A stretch of 23,102 nucleotides of DNA from CAYUTA01 sp964447605 (GTDB lineage: Bacteria > Bacillota > Clostridia > Christensenellales > CAG-138): assembly GCA_964447605.1 (NCBI GenBank), contig CAYUTA010000039.1, positions 1 to 23,102 of the forward strand, written 5' to 3'. The position numbers were made by a program, and so were the translations under genes. The notes below the pieces were generated by a model. The model made no database searches and had not been told where the DNA came from. It saw only the letters and a list, made by a program, of their open reading frames with translations. This document shows, one piece after another, positions 13,485 through 21,174 of the stretch. Every line of letters begins with the position of its first letter. Within the stretch, counting starts at the first letter, position 1.

Positions 13485-15635
13485 ATGAAAAAACGCTTGC
13501 TTGGCACAATCATATTTTTGCTGTGTATGACACTGTTCATACCGCTTGCGCATGCCGAGGAGGTTCGCGTTACGGTCACCGCTGCGCCAACGGAGCTGAG
13601 CGAAACGGGGACGGTTCGGTTCACGTTCAGCATCTCCAACTTTTCCGACTATGAACTGAGCGATATCGTCATTTTGTACAACGGCGTTTCCTACGACGAT
13701 CTGCGCGAGACAGTCATCCCTCCCAACCAAAGCGTGCAGGATTACAATCTGGATCTGACGGTATCCGAATCGCAGCTGGGCTCGCCCATCACCTTTTCCA
13801 TTACCTGCGTGCGAAACGGCGAGCCGATTACGCAGGATGCCGCCATTACGATTGCACGTTCCTCGGACCCGGTCATCAGCCTTACGCGCACGGCCGACAA
13901 GCAGATGGCCAAGCAGGGCGACGCAATCAAGCTGACGTATAAATTCTCCAATGAAACCAAGTTTGACATGACGGATATCATGCTCATCGACGAGGATATC
14001 AGCGACACGCCCATCCGCCAGGATTCATTGCGCGCGGGCGATTCTTTTTCGCTGGACCGGCAATACACGATGGGGGCTGAGAGCGTTGTCAGCGCGCCGG
14101 TGGTCACCTATACGGTCAACGGGAAAACCAAATCCTTTTCCGGAGTTGAGTCGTTGACATTGCAGTCGCTGCTGGTGCGCCTGAATATGAAGATCGATGC
14201 GGGCGTCCCAACCGCCGCAGGCGTTAATTTTACCATTGAGATTAAAAATACGGGCAATCAGGATGTTAAAAATATTTTGATTACCGACGAGCGCAACAAC
14301 GCGGTCAACACCGAGCCCTTTTCGCTTAAGTCCGGCGAAAGCACGACGTTTTCCTGCCTGGTCGTGCCGATCATGACCGAACCGCTGCGCAATGTGAAGT
14401 TTTTACTCAAGGGCACGGATTCGCTGGATCAACCCTATACGCTTGAATCTGCGAAAACCTACGAGGTGTATCCGTTTGTGGACAACTCGCAGATCAACGT
14501 GACCGCCCGCGCCGAAACCGTCACGCCCTGGACGAGCGACGGCGGCAAGGTCGTAGCGCGCGTCATCATCAACAACCTCAGCAGCGTAGCGCTGACCAAT
14601 GTAGCCGTCTCGGAAACAAGCATCGGCGTGCTGAAGGTATTCGACACACTGCCGGCGGGGGAAACGTCGTTCGATCAGGAAATCCTGCTTGGTTCGCCGC
14701 GCAACCTCCAGTTTGCCGTAAAGGGCACCGACCCGACCGGCGCGAACCGGGAGCTGGCCACCTGTGTGCTGCCGGTGGCATACGGCACGGAGGCGCCGGG
14801 GGCGGAGACAGCGACCCCGATTCCGGAAATCAACAACACCGGGACGGGCGCGTTTGGATTTTTAAGCTCCACGATTTCACGCATTCTGGTTGTGCTCGGC
14901 ATCCTTATGGTCATTGCGTTTATCGTGCTCATCGTGCTCACGGTTATGGAGCGCGGGCATGGCAGCCTGTTTGTCCGCTACGACAGCGGGGACAACGGCA
15001 ATCAGGATGATTTTGACCGCATTTTCGACGAATATCCGCGCAGGGATTACCACGATGACGCGGAGGAAGTGCGCAGCTATACGCAGCGTATGCGTTCGCA
15101 GACAACGCGCCGCGGCGCCGCGCCAAAACCGCCCGTTTACGGGCGCGGGCAGAAGGAACCTGGCGCACAGGCCGCAATACCGCTGCCGCCCGCAACAACC
15201 CCGGATCCGCAGCAGCCCATGGTGCGGATGGAATATGAGGAGGATTATGGCAACGGCGCATATCCAGCGGATTATGATGAACCCGCTGCGCCCGGCAGCC
15301 GCCGGCAACATGCGCAGGACCGGCGTTTGGAAGACGGCATCAATACGCGTGCAGAATCTTCCGCCGGAACGCAGCGCGCCGGGCATCCGCATAGGCAGGC
15401 GGCCAATGCGCGCGTATATGGCCCCGATGCCGGCGGCCGTAACACGCAGCCGCAGCAAAGCCCTGATATTGACGAGCAGGAGGAGCTGCCGCCATACCGC
15501 AAGCAGACCGACGGCGCCGGGGGAGCAGATGGGCAGCTTCGTACGCCGAAGGTGATCATCGGCAAGGCGCAGCCGGCCGTGCGCGCGCAAAGCCGCAACG
15601 TGGTGCGCCATGTGCACGTCGAACCAAAGAAATAA
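13485..15635 (+). CDS. secreted, membrane-anchored Ig-like-repeat protein with disordered cytoplasmic tail
   Basis: 716 aa from ATG 13485, with GAGGAG 8 nt upstream. The frame stays open to 13056, but the upstream part overlaps yigZ out of frame and is not coding. Residues 1-24 form a signal peptide (MKKRLLGTIIFLLCM … AHA). About four beta-rich modules of roughly 100 residues follow, each with phrases such as SISNFSDYELSD, YKFSNETKFDMTD, IEIKNTGNQDVKN and VIINNLSSVALTN. This pattern is typical of CARDB/DUF11-like domains that start with conserved asparagine-containing strands. One membrane helix lies at about 465-490. The remaining 225 residues are hydrophilic and proline-, glutamine-, arginine- and acid-rich, so probably cytoplasmic and disordered. 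Function unknown; possibly an envelope scaffold or sensor. It is followed 19 nt later by a DUF2461 gene. Confidence 0.85.
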   Translation: MKKRLLGTIIFLLCMTLFIPLAHAEEVRVTVTAAPTELSETGTVRFTFSISNFSDYELSDIVILYNGVSYDDLRETVIPPNQSVQDYNLDLTVSESQLGSPITFSITCVRNGEPITQDAAITIARSSDPVISLTRTADKQMAKQGDAIKLTYKFSNETKFDMTDIMLIDEDISDTPIRQDSLRAGDSFSLDRQYTMGAESVVSAPVVTYTVNGKTKSFSGVESLTLQSLLVRLNMKIDAGVPTAAGVNFTIEIKNTGNQDVKNILITDERNNAVNTEPFSLKSGESTTFSCLVVPIMTEPLRNVKFLLKGTDSLDQPYTLESAKTYEVYPFVDNSQINVTARAETVTPWTSDGGKVVARVIINNLSSVALTNVAVSETSIGVLKVFDTLPAGETSFDQEILLGSPRNLQFAVKGTDPTGANRELATCVLPVAYGTEAPGAETATPIPEINNTGTGAFGFLSSTISRILVVLGILMVIAFIVLIVLTVMERGHGSLFVRYDSGDNGNQDDFDRIFDEYPRRDYHDDAEEVRSYTQRMRSQTTRRGAAPKPPVYGRGQKEPGAQAAIPLPPATTPDPQQPMVRMEYEEDYGNGAYPADYDEPAAPGSRRQHAQDRRLEDGINTRAESSAGTQRAGHPHRQAANARVYGPDAGGRNTQPQQSPDIDEQEELPPYRKQTDGAGGADGQLRTPKVIIGKAQPAVRAQSRNVVRHVHVEPKK

Positions 15636-15654
15636 CGCACAAGAGGAAGTTCAA

Positions 15655-16317
15655 ATGTTTACGGGTTTTACAGAAGACACGTACCGGTTTCTGTGGGAAC
15701 TGGCGTTTAACAATGACCGCGCGTTTTTTGAAGCCAACCGTCAACGCTATAAGCGGGTTGTATACGAGCCCATGCACGAGTTGACGCTTGCGCTTATTCC
15801 TGCGGTCGTTGAGATCGATAACCGGCTCAACGTACGCCCTGCGTCGACCATATCCCGCATCCGGCGGGACACGCGCTACAGCAAGGATAAATCCATGTAC
15901 CGCGACCACGCCTGGCTGGGATATAAAATGCCCGGCAATCTGGTTTCAGAGAGCTTTTGCATCTATGCCGAAATCGAGCGGGAGGGCTATGGCTACGGCA
16001 TGGGGATGTATGCGCCAAACAGCGAGATGATGCGCGCCATACGCGAGCGGATGCTCGCAAGGCCGCAGAAGTTCCTTTCACTGGTAAACGACCCGGCGTT
16101 TGCCGCGTTGTTTACGCTGGAGGGCGTTGCGTATAAGCGCCCCAAATACCAGGATGTCGCCGCCGGGCTCTTGCCCTATGTCAACCGCAGAAGCATTTCG
16201 TTCAGCTTCTTTTCCGGCGAACTTTCCAACACGTTCAAACCCGGGCTGGCCGATGAAATTCTCGGTGCGTTTGCACTGCTTAAGCCCGTTTACCGGTTCC
16301 TCATGGGGCTTGACTGA
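15655..16317 (+). CDS. DUF2461 family protein
   Basis: 220 aa, matching the DUF2461/TIGR02453 family: an opening FTGFTEDTYRFLWELAFNNDRAFFEANRQ, then the conserved ISRIRRDTRYSKDKSMYRDH segment and a GYGYGMGMYAP strand. The biochemical role of the family is unknown. The start is ATG 15655, with GAGGAAG about 7 nt upstream; a longer frame from 15610 overlaps the preceding gene and has no comparable RBS. It is likely co-transcribed with the Ig-like-repeat protein. Its stop lies 17 nt inside the 3' end of the convergent minus-strand gene, with no terminator visible between them. Confidence 0.88.
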   Translation: MFTGFTEDTYRFLWELAFNNDRAFFEANRQRYKRVVYEPMHELTLALIPAVVEIDNRLNVRPASTISRIRRDTRYSKDKSMYRDHAWLGYKMPGNLVSESFCIYAEIEREGYGYGMGMYAPNSEMMRAIRERMLARPQKFLSLVNDPAFAALFTLEGVAYKRPKYQDVAAGLLPYVNRRSISFSFFSGELSNTFKPGLADEILGAFALLKPVYRFLMGLD

Positions 16318-18199
16318 CGTCATAGATGGTAACGGCCCTGTTTTGATAAAATACGGCAAAGTGTGAATCAAAGTATTCAGAATCGCACAGGTAGCTTCCG
16401 CGCTCATAGGGGCCGATCAAGACATAGTCCACATCATAGCGCGCGCTGAGCGCGTCGAAGTAGAGAGCGGGCTGCTCGTACATCAGGGAAAGCGCCCGCT
16501 CACGCTCGCTGTAGTCAACGCCGTGAAAATATAAAAACGTGCCGGAGCCGCAGACAATATTGCGTCCGGTCAGCGCGGCAACGGCGTTGTTGTGATTGTT
16601 GTTGGTTAAAAAGGTTGCGTCCGGCGCGGCATGCTCCTGAATATAGATTGCCGCTTCCATTGAGTCCGAATCAATCAGCTGGTATTCGGAGACATATTCG
16701 CGCGTCAGCGTCATCACACCCGAGGCAAAGAGCAGGATGCAGCAGAACGCGCCCAGCATGTGCACGCCTGCTTTTTTCATAATATGGAAATCCATCAGCT
16801 TTTGCCGCACATCAACGAGCCAGCTGCCGACGAGGCCGCAAACAAACGCAAACCAGACAAACAGCAGCTTGTTGTTGTCATAGGGATTGGGCTGGAACTG
16901 AATGGTTTCCGCAATGGCCCAGATCAAAACTGCGCCGCCGAAAAACGCACGATCCTCCCGTCTGGCGTCCAGAAACGCAATTGGAAGCAAAATGGTGAGC
17001 AGGCCGAAATTTTTGATATAGAACCAGATGTAATGATCCGCCTCATTGGCCCAATTCCAGTTAAATTTCAGCGAGCCCGTCGACTGTGGGAACGTAAAGA
17101 TCAGCAACTGCGGCCCGGCAAGCAGCAGTACGATGCCGAGGTATTTGAGATATCCGAGCAGCTGTGCTTTTCCCTCCCGTTTCACAATGCTGCGCATAAA
17201 ACAGTATGCGCTCACAATCCCGAGCGCCAGGAAAGAGTGCGTGTGAACAAGCGGCAGCGCTCCGGCCAGGATTCCCAGCGGAATAAACGCGCGCACAGCC
17301 CGATCCATGACGGCGCGATACAGCAAAAACAGGCAGGGAAACAGGAGCGCCCACCCAAACAGCAGCGCGCGCTGCGGAATCAGCATATCCGCTATCGGAT
17401 TGACCCAGCGCATACCATAGGCAACAAAATTGGTGGGCGTTTCATAAAAGGCCGTCATAAAACGGGAAAAGTTTTCCGGATTTTGCTTGGTCAGGTCGAA
17501 GAAGTACCAAAAGCCGAATCCGCCGGCGAAGAAAAACAGCAGCGTGGCAAACAGGGCCTTGGTTCTGGTTTTCAGCCATGTCTCAAAAAAGAAGTATACG
17601 CCAAACAGAACGAGCAGCATGGCGTACAGCGCCGTAAGCAGCACGGCAAAGCGCAGGCCTGTGCCAAGCACACAGAAGGTTGCGCCAACGCTTTCACAGA
17701 GGAACGGGTATCCCACCAGCGTATCCGGACAGATGGAGTACATCGGCGGGAACGTACCCTGCACGGCGATGCTGGAGATAAAACCAAGATGCATGGCCAA
17801 ATCCCCATAGGTGGACTGGCCGACCCACAGGGCGCCGTCCCTTAGCGCAATGGTGTGCGTGGCAAAAAGAATTGCCGAAAATAAAAACAGCGGCACCAGC
17901 GCGCAGAAAACCGGCAGTTCGTCCATCAACGGCGCTGCGAGCCGCGTACGTCTGCGTGAAAGATAAAAGAAAAGCCCGGCGATGAAACAGGCAACGGCTA
18001 GCGCCAGCATCTGCGAAAGCAGCGCAAAGCCAAACAGGAATGAAAACAGCGCAGGCAGCCACATCAGCATGCAGAGCCCAAAGACCAGCCCGAGCCAAAT
18101 CCGCCGCAGGGGCCGCTCGTCATAAAACACATGGGCGGCCACGCACACGCCCGAAAGTGCAAACAGGGCCAGATAGGCAACAGAAAGCAACTCCGCCAT
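16301..18199 (-). CDS. multi-pass membrane protein, GT-C glycosyltransferase-like
   Basis: 632 aa from ATG 18199, chosen because GGAGGAAG lies just upstream; the frame extends to 18544 but that part runs through the divergent gene and is not coding. Roughly a dozen hydrophobic helices occupy residues 1 to about 500, followed by a soluble C-terminal domain. The first large loop contains GDLAMH (D133, H137), resembling the acidic catalytic loop of GT-C transferases that use lipid-linked sugars. A later NPYDNNKLLFVW resembles the DNxK motif of related uncharacterised membrane transferases. The C-terminal part (IYIQEHAAPDATFLT … YVLIGPYE) resembles the soluble domain found after such transmembrane cores. 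The substrate is unknown and I do not assign a named family. It diverges from the BofC-like gene. Confidence 0.75.
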   Translation of the reverse strand: MAELLSVAYLALFALSGVCVAAHVFYDERPLRRIWLGLVFGLCMLMWLPALFSFLFGFALLSQMLALAVACFIAGLFFYLSRRRTRLAAPLMDELPVFCALVPLFLFSAILFATHTIALRDGALWVGQSTYGDLAMHLGFISSIAVQGTFPPMYSICPDTLVGYPFLCESVGATFCVLGTGLRFAVLLTALYAMLLVLFGVYFFFETWLKTRTKALFATLLFFFAGGFGFWYFFDLTKQNPENFSRFMTAFYETPTNFVAYGMRWVNPIADMLIPQRALLFGWALLFPCLFLLYRAVMDRAVRAFIPLGILAGALPLVHTHSFLALGIVSAYCFMRSIVKREGKAQLLGYLKYLGIVLLLAGPQLLIFTFPQSTGSLKFNWNWANEADHYIWFYIKNFGLLTILLPIAFLDARREDRAFFGGAVLIWAIAETIQFQPNPYDNNKLLFVWFAFVCGLVGSWLVDVRQKLMDFHIMKKAGVHMLGAFCCILLFASGVMTLTREYVSEYQLIDSDSMEAAIYIQEHAAPDATFLTNNNHNNAVAALTGRNIVCGSGTFLYFHGVDYSERERALSLMYEQPALYFDALSARYDVDYVLIGPYERGSYLCDSEYFDSHFAVFYQNRAVTIYDVSQAP

Positions 18200-18227
18200 A
18201 AACACTTCCTCCATCTCTTTCCATCCT

Positions 18228-18257
18228 AGTATACAGCATAACGGCCCGCCTGACCAA
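18228..18257 (-). promoter_or_regulatory. candidate promoter of the GT-C-like gene
   Basis: On the minus strand, -35-like TTGGTC (18257-18252), an 18-bp spacer and -10 TATACT (18233-18228) precede the start at 18199. Confidence 0.4.
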
Positions 18258-18266
18258 CAGCAAACG

Positions 18267-18296
18267 TGTATATTTATCCCGAAAGCTGGGATACTT
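18267..18296 (+). promoter_or_regulatory. candidate sporulation-type promoter of the BofC-like gene
   Basis: TGTATA (18267-18272), 17 bp, GATACTT (18290-18296) resembles the forespore SigF/SigG consensus (TGAATA … CATACTA) at most positions. The same bases can also be read as a SigE-like ATATTT-N14-GATAC arrangement. Either would fit a sporulation gene; neither is proven. Confidence 0.35.
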
Positions 18297-18317
18297 TCTG
18301 TAAAGGGAGATTCTAAT

Positions 18318-18869
18318 ATGTGGAAACAGATCATGGCAAACAAACGGCTGGTGCTTACGGCGGCAATCGCGCTGGTTGCCGGGTGCGCGCTCGGGATACT
18401 GGTCGGGCTGGCCATTCGAACGAGTGAGCCGGAGGCGGAACAAACCGGACGTATCGGCATCCAGGCGGTTCTGCCTACAACGGCCCTGGAGCGGCGAATC
18501 GAGTTTGCAAAATGCGGGCATACGGAGCACATCCCGCTGCTCAACGAGGCGTTTATCGGCTATACGCAGGAAGAGCTGCAGGCGTTTTACAAAACCTGCA
18601 GGGTGACGGAATTTACCCGCGAGCAGGTAGTCATTCAGCAGACGCTCGATACCTGCTGCCCGGAGCATGTGCTTTTGCGGGCAAGGCAGGACGGAACCCT
18701 GTGCGTGTTTCAAACCGACAGTGAGTTTTATATTGAGCAGCTGATACGCGTATTGCCGGTCGATGCGCGCGCAGACCTGGCGGAGGAGGAAAGAAAGCGT
18801 CTGGAAGAGGGGATTGTGTTTGACACGCTTGGGGACGTGGACGCCTACCTTGAGGGGATGGAAAGCTGA
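18318..18869 (+). CDS. BofC-like membrane-anchored protein
   Basis: 183 aa. An N-terminal anchor (LVLTAAIALVAGCALGILVG, about 11-30) precedes an extracytoplasmic domain with CGHTEHI, GYTQEELQAFY, a strand VTEFTREQVVIQQ and CCPEHVLLRARQDGTLCVFQ. This order (histidine near a cysteine, GxTxxEL, then HxLLxxxxGxLxV) resembles the BofC C-terminal domain. In Bacillus, BofC sits between the spore membranes and restrains the SpoIVB protease that activates SigK. The assignment is by pattern only. The start ATG 18318 has GGGAG 8 nt upstream, and the promoter region looks sporulation-like. It has more cysteines than expected (four or more), possibly disulfide-forming. It is transcribed alone and followed by a long palindromic terminator. 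Confidence 0.6.
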   Translation: MWKQIMANKRLVLTAAIALVAGCALGILVGLAIRTSEPEAEQTGRIGIQAVLPTTALERRIEFAKCGHTEHIPLLNEAFIGYTQEELQAFYKTCRVTEFTREQVVIQQTLDTCCPEHVLLRARQDGTLCVFQTDSEFYIEQLIRVLPVDARADLAEEERKRLEEGIVFDTLGDVDAYLEGMES

Positions 18870-18910
18870 CGGAATTGAAAACAGAATATATGGCGGGTGC
18901 ATGTTTTAAG

Positions 18911-18955
18911 CCCCCTGAAAAGTGACGCGTCACTTTTCAGGGGGTTCGGGTTTTA
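18911..18955 (+). terminator. long palindromic terminator
   Basis: A perfect inverted repeat covers 18911-18944: each arm is 17 bp (CCCCCTGAAAAGTGACG and its complement) with no loop bases between. TTCGGGTTTTA follows. The U-tract is imperfect, but the position 40 nt after the BofC-like stop fits termination. The next 88 bp to the proA promoter hold nothing I recognise. Confidence 0.65.
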
Positions 18956-19043
18956 TCCAAAGCTGCAGCCGGTTTCCGGGCGGCAGGCACATGCAAAAAA
19001 GAGGATGCGCGGTTTTCAGGGCGGACTACAGTGATGGAACGCC

Positions 19044-19072
19044 TTGTGCTTCCCGCGGGCGTGTTGTATAAT
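19044..19072 (+). promoter_or_regulatory. proA promoter
   Basis: -35 TTGTGC (19044-19049), a 17-bp spacer and a perfect -10 TATAAT (19067-19072), 35 nt before the proA start. Confidence 0.65.
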
Positions 19073-19106
19073 AAATCAGCAAAACGCGGGAGGCATTTTA
19101 TATTTT

Positions 19107-20348
19107 ATGGAAGTTTTACAGCAGGCGAAGCTGGCCAAGATGGCATCCTATTCGATGGCCTCGCTCGATACGCGCACAAAGACCGCGGCGCTCAACAACA
19201 TGGCCGACGCGCTGGAAGCATCCACAGACGGGATTCTTGCACAAAACGCCTTGGATATTTCAGCCGCGCGCGAGGCAGGGCGGATAGAGTCGTTGATCGA
19301 CCGCCTGTCGCTCGATCATGCCCGCGTCCGCGGCATGGCTAACGGTCTGCGCAAGGTGGCCATGCTGCAGGACCCGATTGGCTGTGCGGACGCGGTTTTT
19401 AAGCGCCCGAACGGCCTCTCTATCGAAAAGCGGCGCGTACCGCTGGGGGTGGTCGGCATGATCTATGAAGCGCGGCCGAACGTGACGTCCGATGCAATCA
19501 GCCTGTGCGTCATGTCCGGCAACGCCTGCGTGTTGCGCGGCGGAAGCGAAGCCATCCGCTCCAATGCCGCCATTGCGGATTGCCTTTCGGCAGCGGCCTG
19601 TCGGAGCGGCGTTCCCGCGGGCGCTATCCAGCTCTTGCGAAATACCAGCCGTTCTGCGGCCACGGAGCTGATGCGCCTGAACGAATATCTCGATGTGCTG
19701 ATTCCGCGTGGTGGCGCGGGACTCATCCAATCCGTCCTGGCGCAGGCGACGGTGCCCGTGATTGAAACCGGCGTGGGCGTATGCCACGTCTTTATCGACG
19801 CTTCCGCTGATATTGCAATGGCTGCCGGCATGATCTGCAACGCGAAGTGCTCGCGCCCGTCCGTGTGTAACGCGGCGGAAACCCTGCTCGTGCACGGCGA
19901 AATTGCGCGCTCGGCTCTGCCGGCTGTTGCGGAGCGCCTTGCGCCTTATCAGGTTGCGTTGCGCTGCGATGCGCGCGCCATGTCAATCCTGCCGCATTCC
20001 GCCGCTGCGGAAGAGGAGGACTGGTCGACGGAATATGGCGACTACATCCTTTCCATAAAGGTGGTAGACAGCCTTGATGAGGCGATCAATCACATCAACC
20101 GGTACGGAACGGGGCATAGCGACTGCATCGTCACGCGCGATTACCGCAATGCCGAACGCTTCCTAAACGAAGTGGACTCCGCCGCCGTATACGTCAACGC
20201 CTCCACGCGCTTTACCGACGGAGAGGAGTTCGGGCTGGGGGCAGAGATTGGAATCAGTACGCAGAAACTGCATGCGCGCGGGCCGATGGGGCTGGACGCG
20301 CTCACAACGGTGAAATATGCGATCCGCGGCGATGGCCAGATTCGCTGA
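19107..20348 (+). CDS. proA: gamma-glutamyl phosphate reductase
   Basis: Second enzyme of proline synthesis from glutamate: NADPH-dependent reduction of gamma-glutamyl phosphate to the semialdehyde (EC 1.2.1.41). 413 aa, the normal length. Signatures include PLGVVGMIYEARPNVTSD, ALCVMSGNACVLRGGSEA-like text, VIETGVGVCHVFID, and the catalytic cysteine C254 in RPSVCNAAETLLVH. The end motif LHARGPMGLDALTTVKY is present. The start is ATG 19107, with GGGAGG 13 nt upstream; the frame opens at 19044 inside the promoter and is not used. No proB (glutamate 5-kinase) is adjacent, although proB and proA are commonly paired. The gene is followed after 23 nt by a HAD phosphatase, suggesting one transcript. 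Confidence 0.97.
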   Translation: MEVLQQAKLAKMASYSMASLDTRTKTAALNNMADALEASTDGILAQNALDISAAREAGRIESLIDRLSLDHARVRGMANGLRKVAMLQDPIGCADAVFKRPNGLSIEKRRVPLGVVGMIYEARPNVTSDAISLCVMSGNACVLRGGSEAIRSNAAIADCLSAAACRSGVPAGAIQLLRNTSRSAATELMRLNEYLDVLIPRGGAGLIQSVLAQATVPVIETGVGVCHVFIDASADIAMAAGMICNAKCSRPSVCNAAETLLVHGEIARSALPAVAERLAPYQVALRCDARAMSILPHSAAAEEEDWSTEYGDYILSIKVVDSLDEAINHINRYGTGHSDCIVTRDYRNAERFLNEVDSAAVYVNASTRFTDGEEFGLGAEIGISTQKLHARGPMGLDALTTVKYAIRGDGQIR

Positions 20349-20371
20349 GAAGCCGAGAAGGGGAAGCGAGC

Positions 20372-21166
20372 ATGGCAATCCGTTTGTTGGCGCTCGATAT
20401 TGACGGCACGCTGACCGCCAATTCTGAAAATATTGTCAGCCCGCGTTGCCTTGAGGCGATTCGCTCCGCGCGTGGCGCGGGCGTGTTTGTTACCATTGCG
20501 ACCGGGAGGTCCAATCTGGCGACGAGGCCGATCTGGGAGGCCATCGGACTTTCCGGCCCATCAATACAGTTCGGCGGCGCCTGGATTGTAGACGCGCCGG
20601 ATGGAACCCTGATCGACCAGCAGCCGCTTGCGCCGGATATCGTGCGCGATGTGATGCGGTTTGCCCGCGAGATCCATGTGGATGCGCAAATCTATCTTGG
20701 CGATACGGTTGTGGTTGCGCAACCCAATCCATATACCGCGCGGTATGTGGCAAGGAATGGGATGCATGTGCTTGTCGACCCGGACGTCTATACAAGGCTG
20801 TACGAAAACGTTCCGAAGATTCTGGCCTTTTCCGAGGAGGAAGAGCGTACGCGAACGCTGTTTGAGGCGAAGTTTGCAGGCCGCGTGCATACCACGCGCT
20901 CGCAGTCAGCCTTTATAGAGATCAACGATCGTTTGGCGACAAAGGGGCATGCGCTTGAAAGGCTTGCGGCGCGGATGGGCGTTTTGCAGTCCGAGGTTGC
21001 GGCTATGGGAGACAGCTATCTGGATCTGGATATGATTCGGTGGGCCGGAACGGGGGTATGCATGGCGGATTCCATACCGGAAATTCAGCGTATTTCAGAT
21101 GTAATCGCGCCGGATTACCTGCATGACGGCGTTGCATGGTTCATCGAAAACTATATATTAGTGTGA
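20372..21166 (+). CDS. HAD-superfamily hydrolase, Cof type (IIB)
   Basis: 264 aa. Predicted magnesium-dependent phosphatase acting on small phosphorylated metabolites such as sugar phosphates; the substrate cannot be told from sequence. HAD motif I is DIDGT (D9, D11), motif II lies in TIATGRS, motif III is the lysine in RLATKGHALERLA, and the C2B cap occupies about residues 85-190. Motif IV reads GDSYLDLDMI, where most Cof-type members have GDxxNDxxM. The first and second acidic positions are kept, but the usual asparagine is leucine. The RBS is GAAGGGGAAG about 10 nt before ATG 20372. It lies between proA and a broken ROK kinase with short gaps, so it is probably co-transcribed. Confidence 0.9.
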   Translation: MAIRLLALDIDGTLTANSENIVSPRCLEAIRSARGAGVFVTIATGRSNLATRPIWEAIGLSGPSIQFGGAWIVDAPDGTLIDQQPLAPDIVRDVMRFAREIHVDAQIYLGDTVVVAQPNPYTARYVARNGMHVLVDPDVYTRLYENVPKILAFSEEEERTRTLFEAKFAGRVHTTRSQSAFIEINDRLATKGHALERLAARMGVLQSEVAAMGDSYLDLDMIRWAGTGVCMADSIPEIQRISDVIAPDYLHDGVAWFIENYILV

Positions 21167-21174
21167 GGAGCGGC

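Noticed and set aside
12431..13639. 402-aa minus-strand frame opposite tyrS/yigZ
   Set aside because: It is antisense to two confidently identified genes and shows no recognisable domain.
16760..17845. 361-aa plus-strand frame opposite the GT-C-like gene
   Set aside because: It is a shadow of the minus-strand membrane protein; its composition is charged and glutamine-rich with no domain, and there is no RBS.
18200..18544. N-terminal extension of the GT-C-like frame
   Set aside because: It crosses the divergent promoters and the BofC-like gene; ATG 18199 has a strong RBS and starts at a membrane helix.
18120..18902. 260-aa minus-strand frame over the BofC-like gene
   Set aside because: It is antisense to a gene with RBS and anchor sequence, and its composition looks random.
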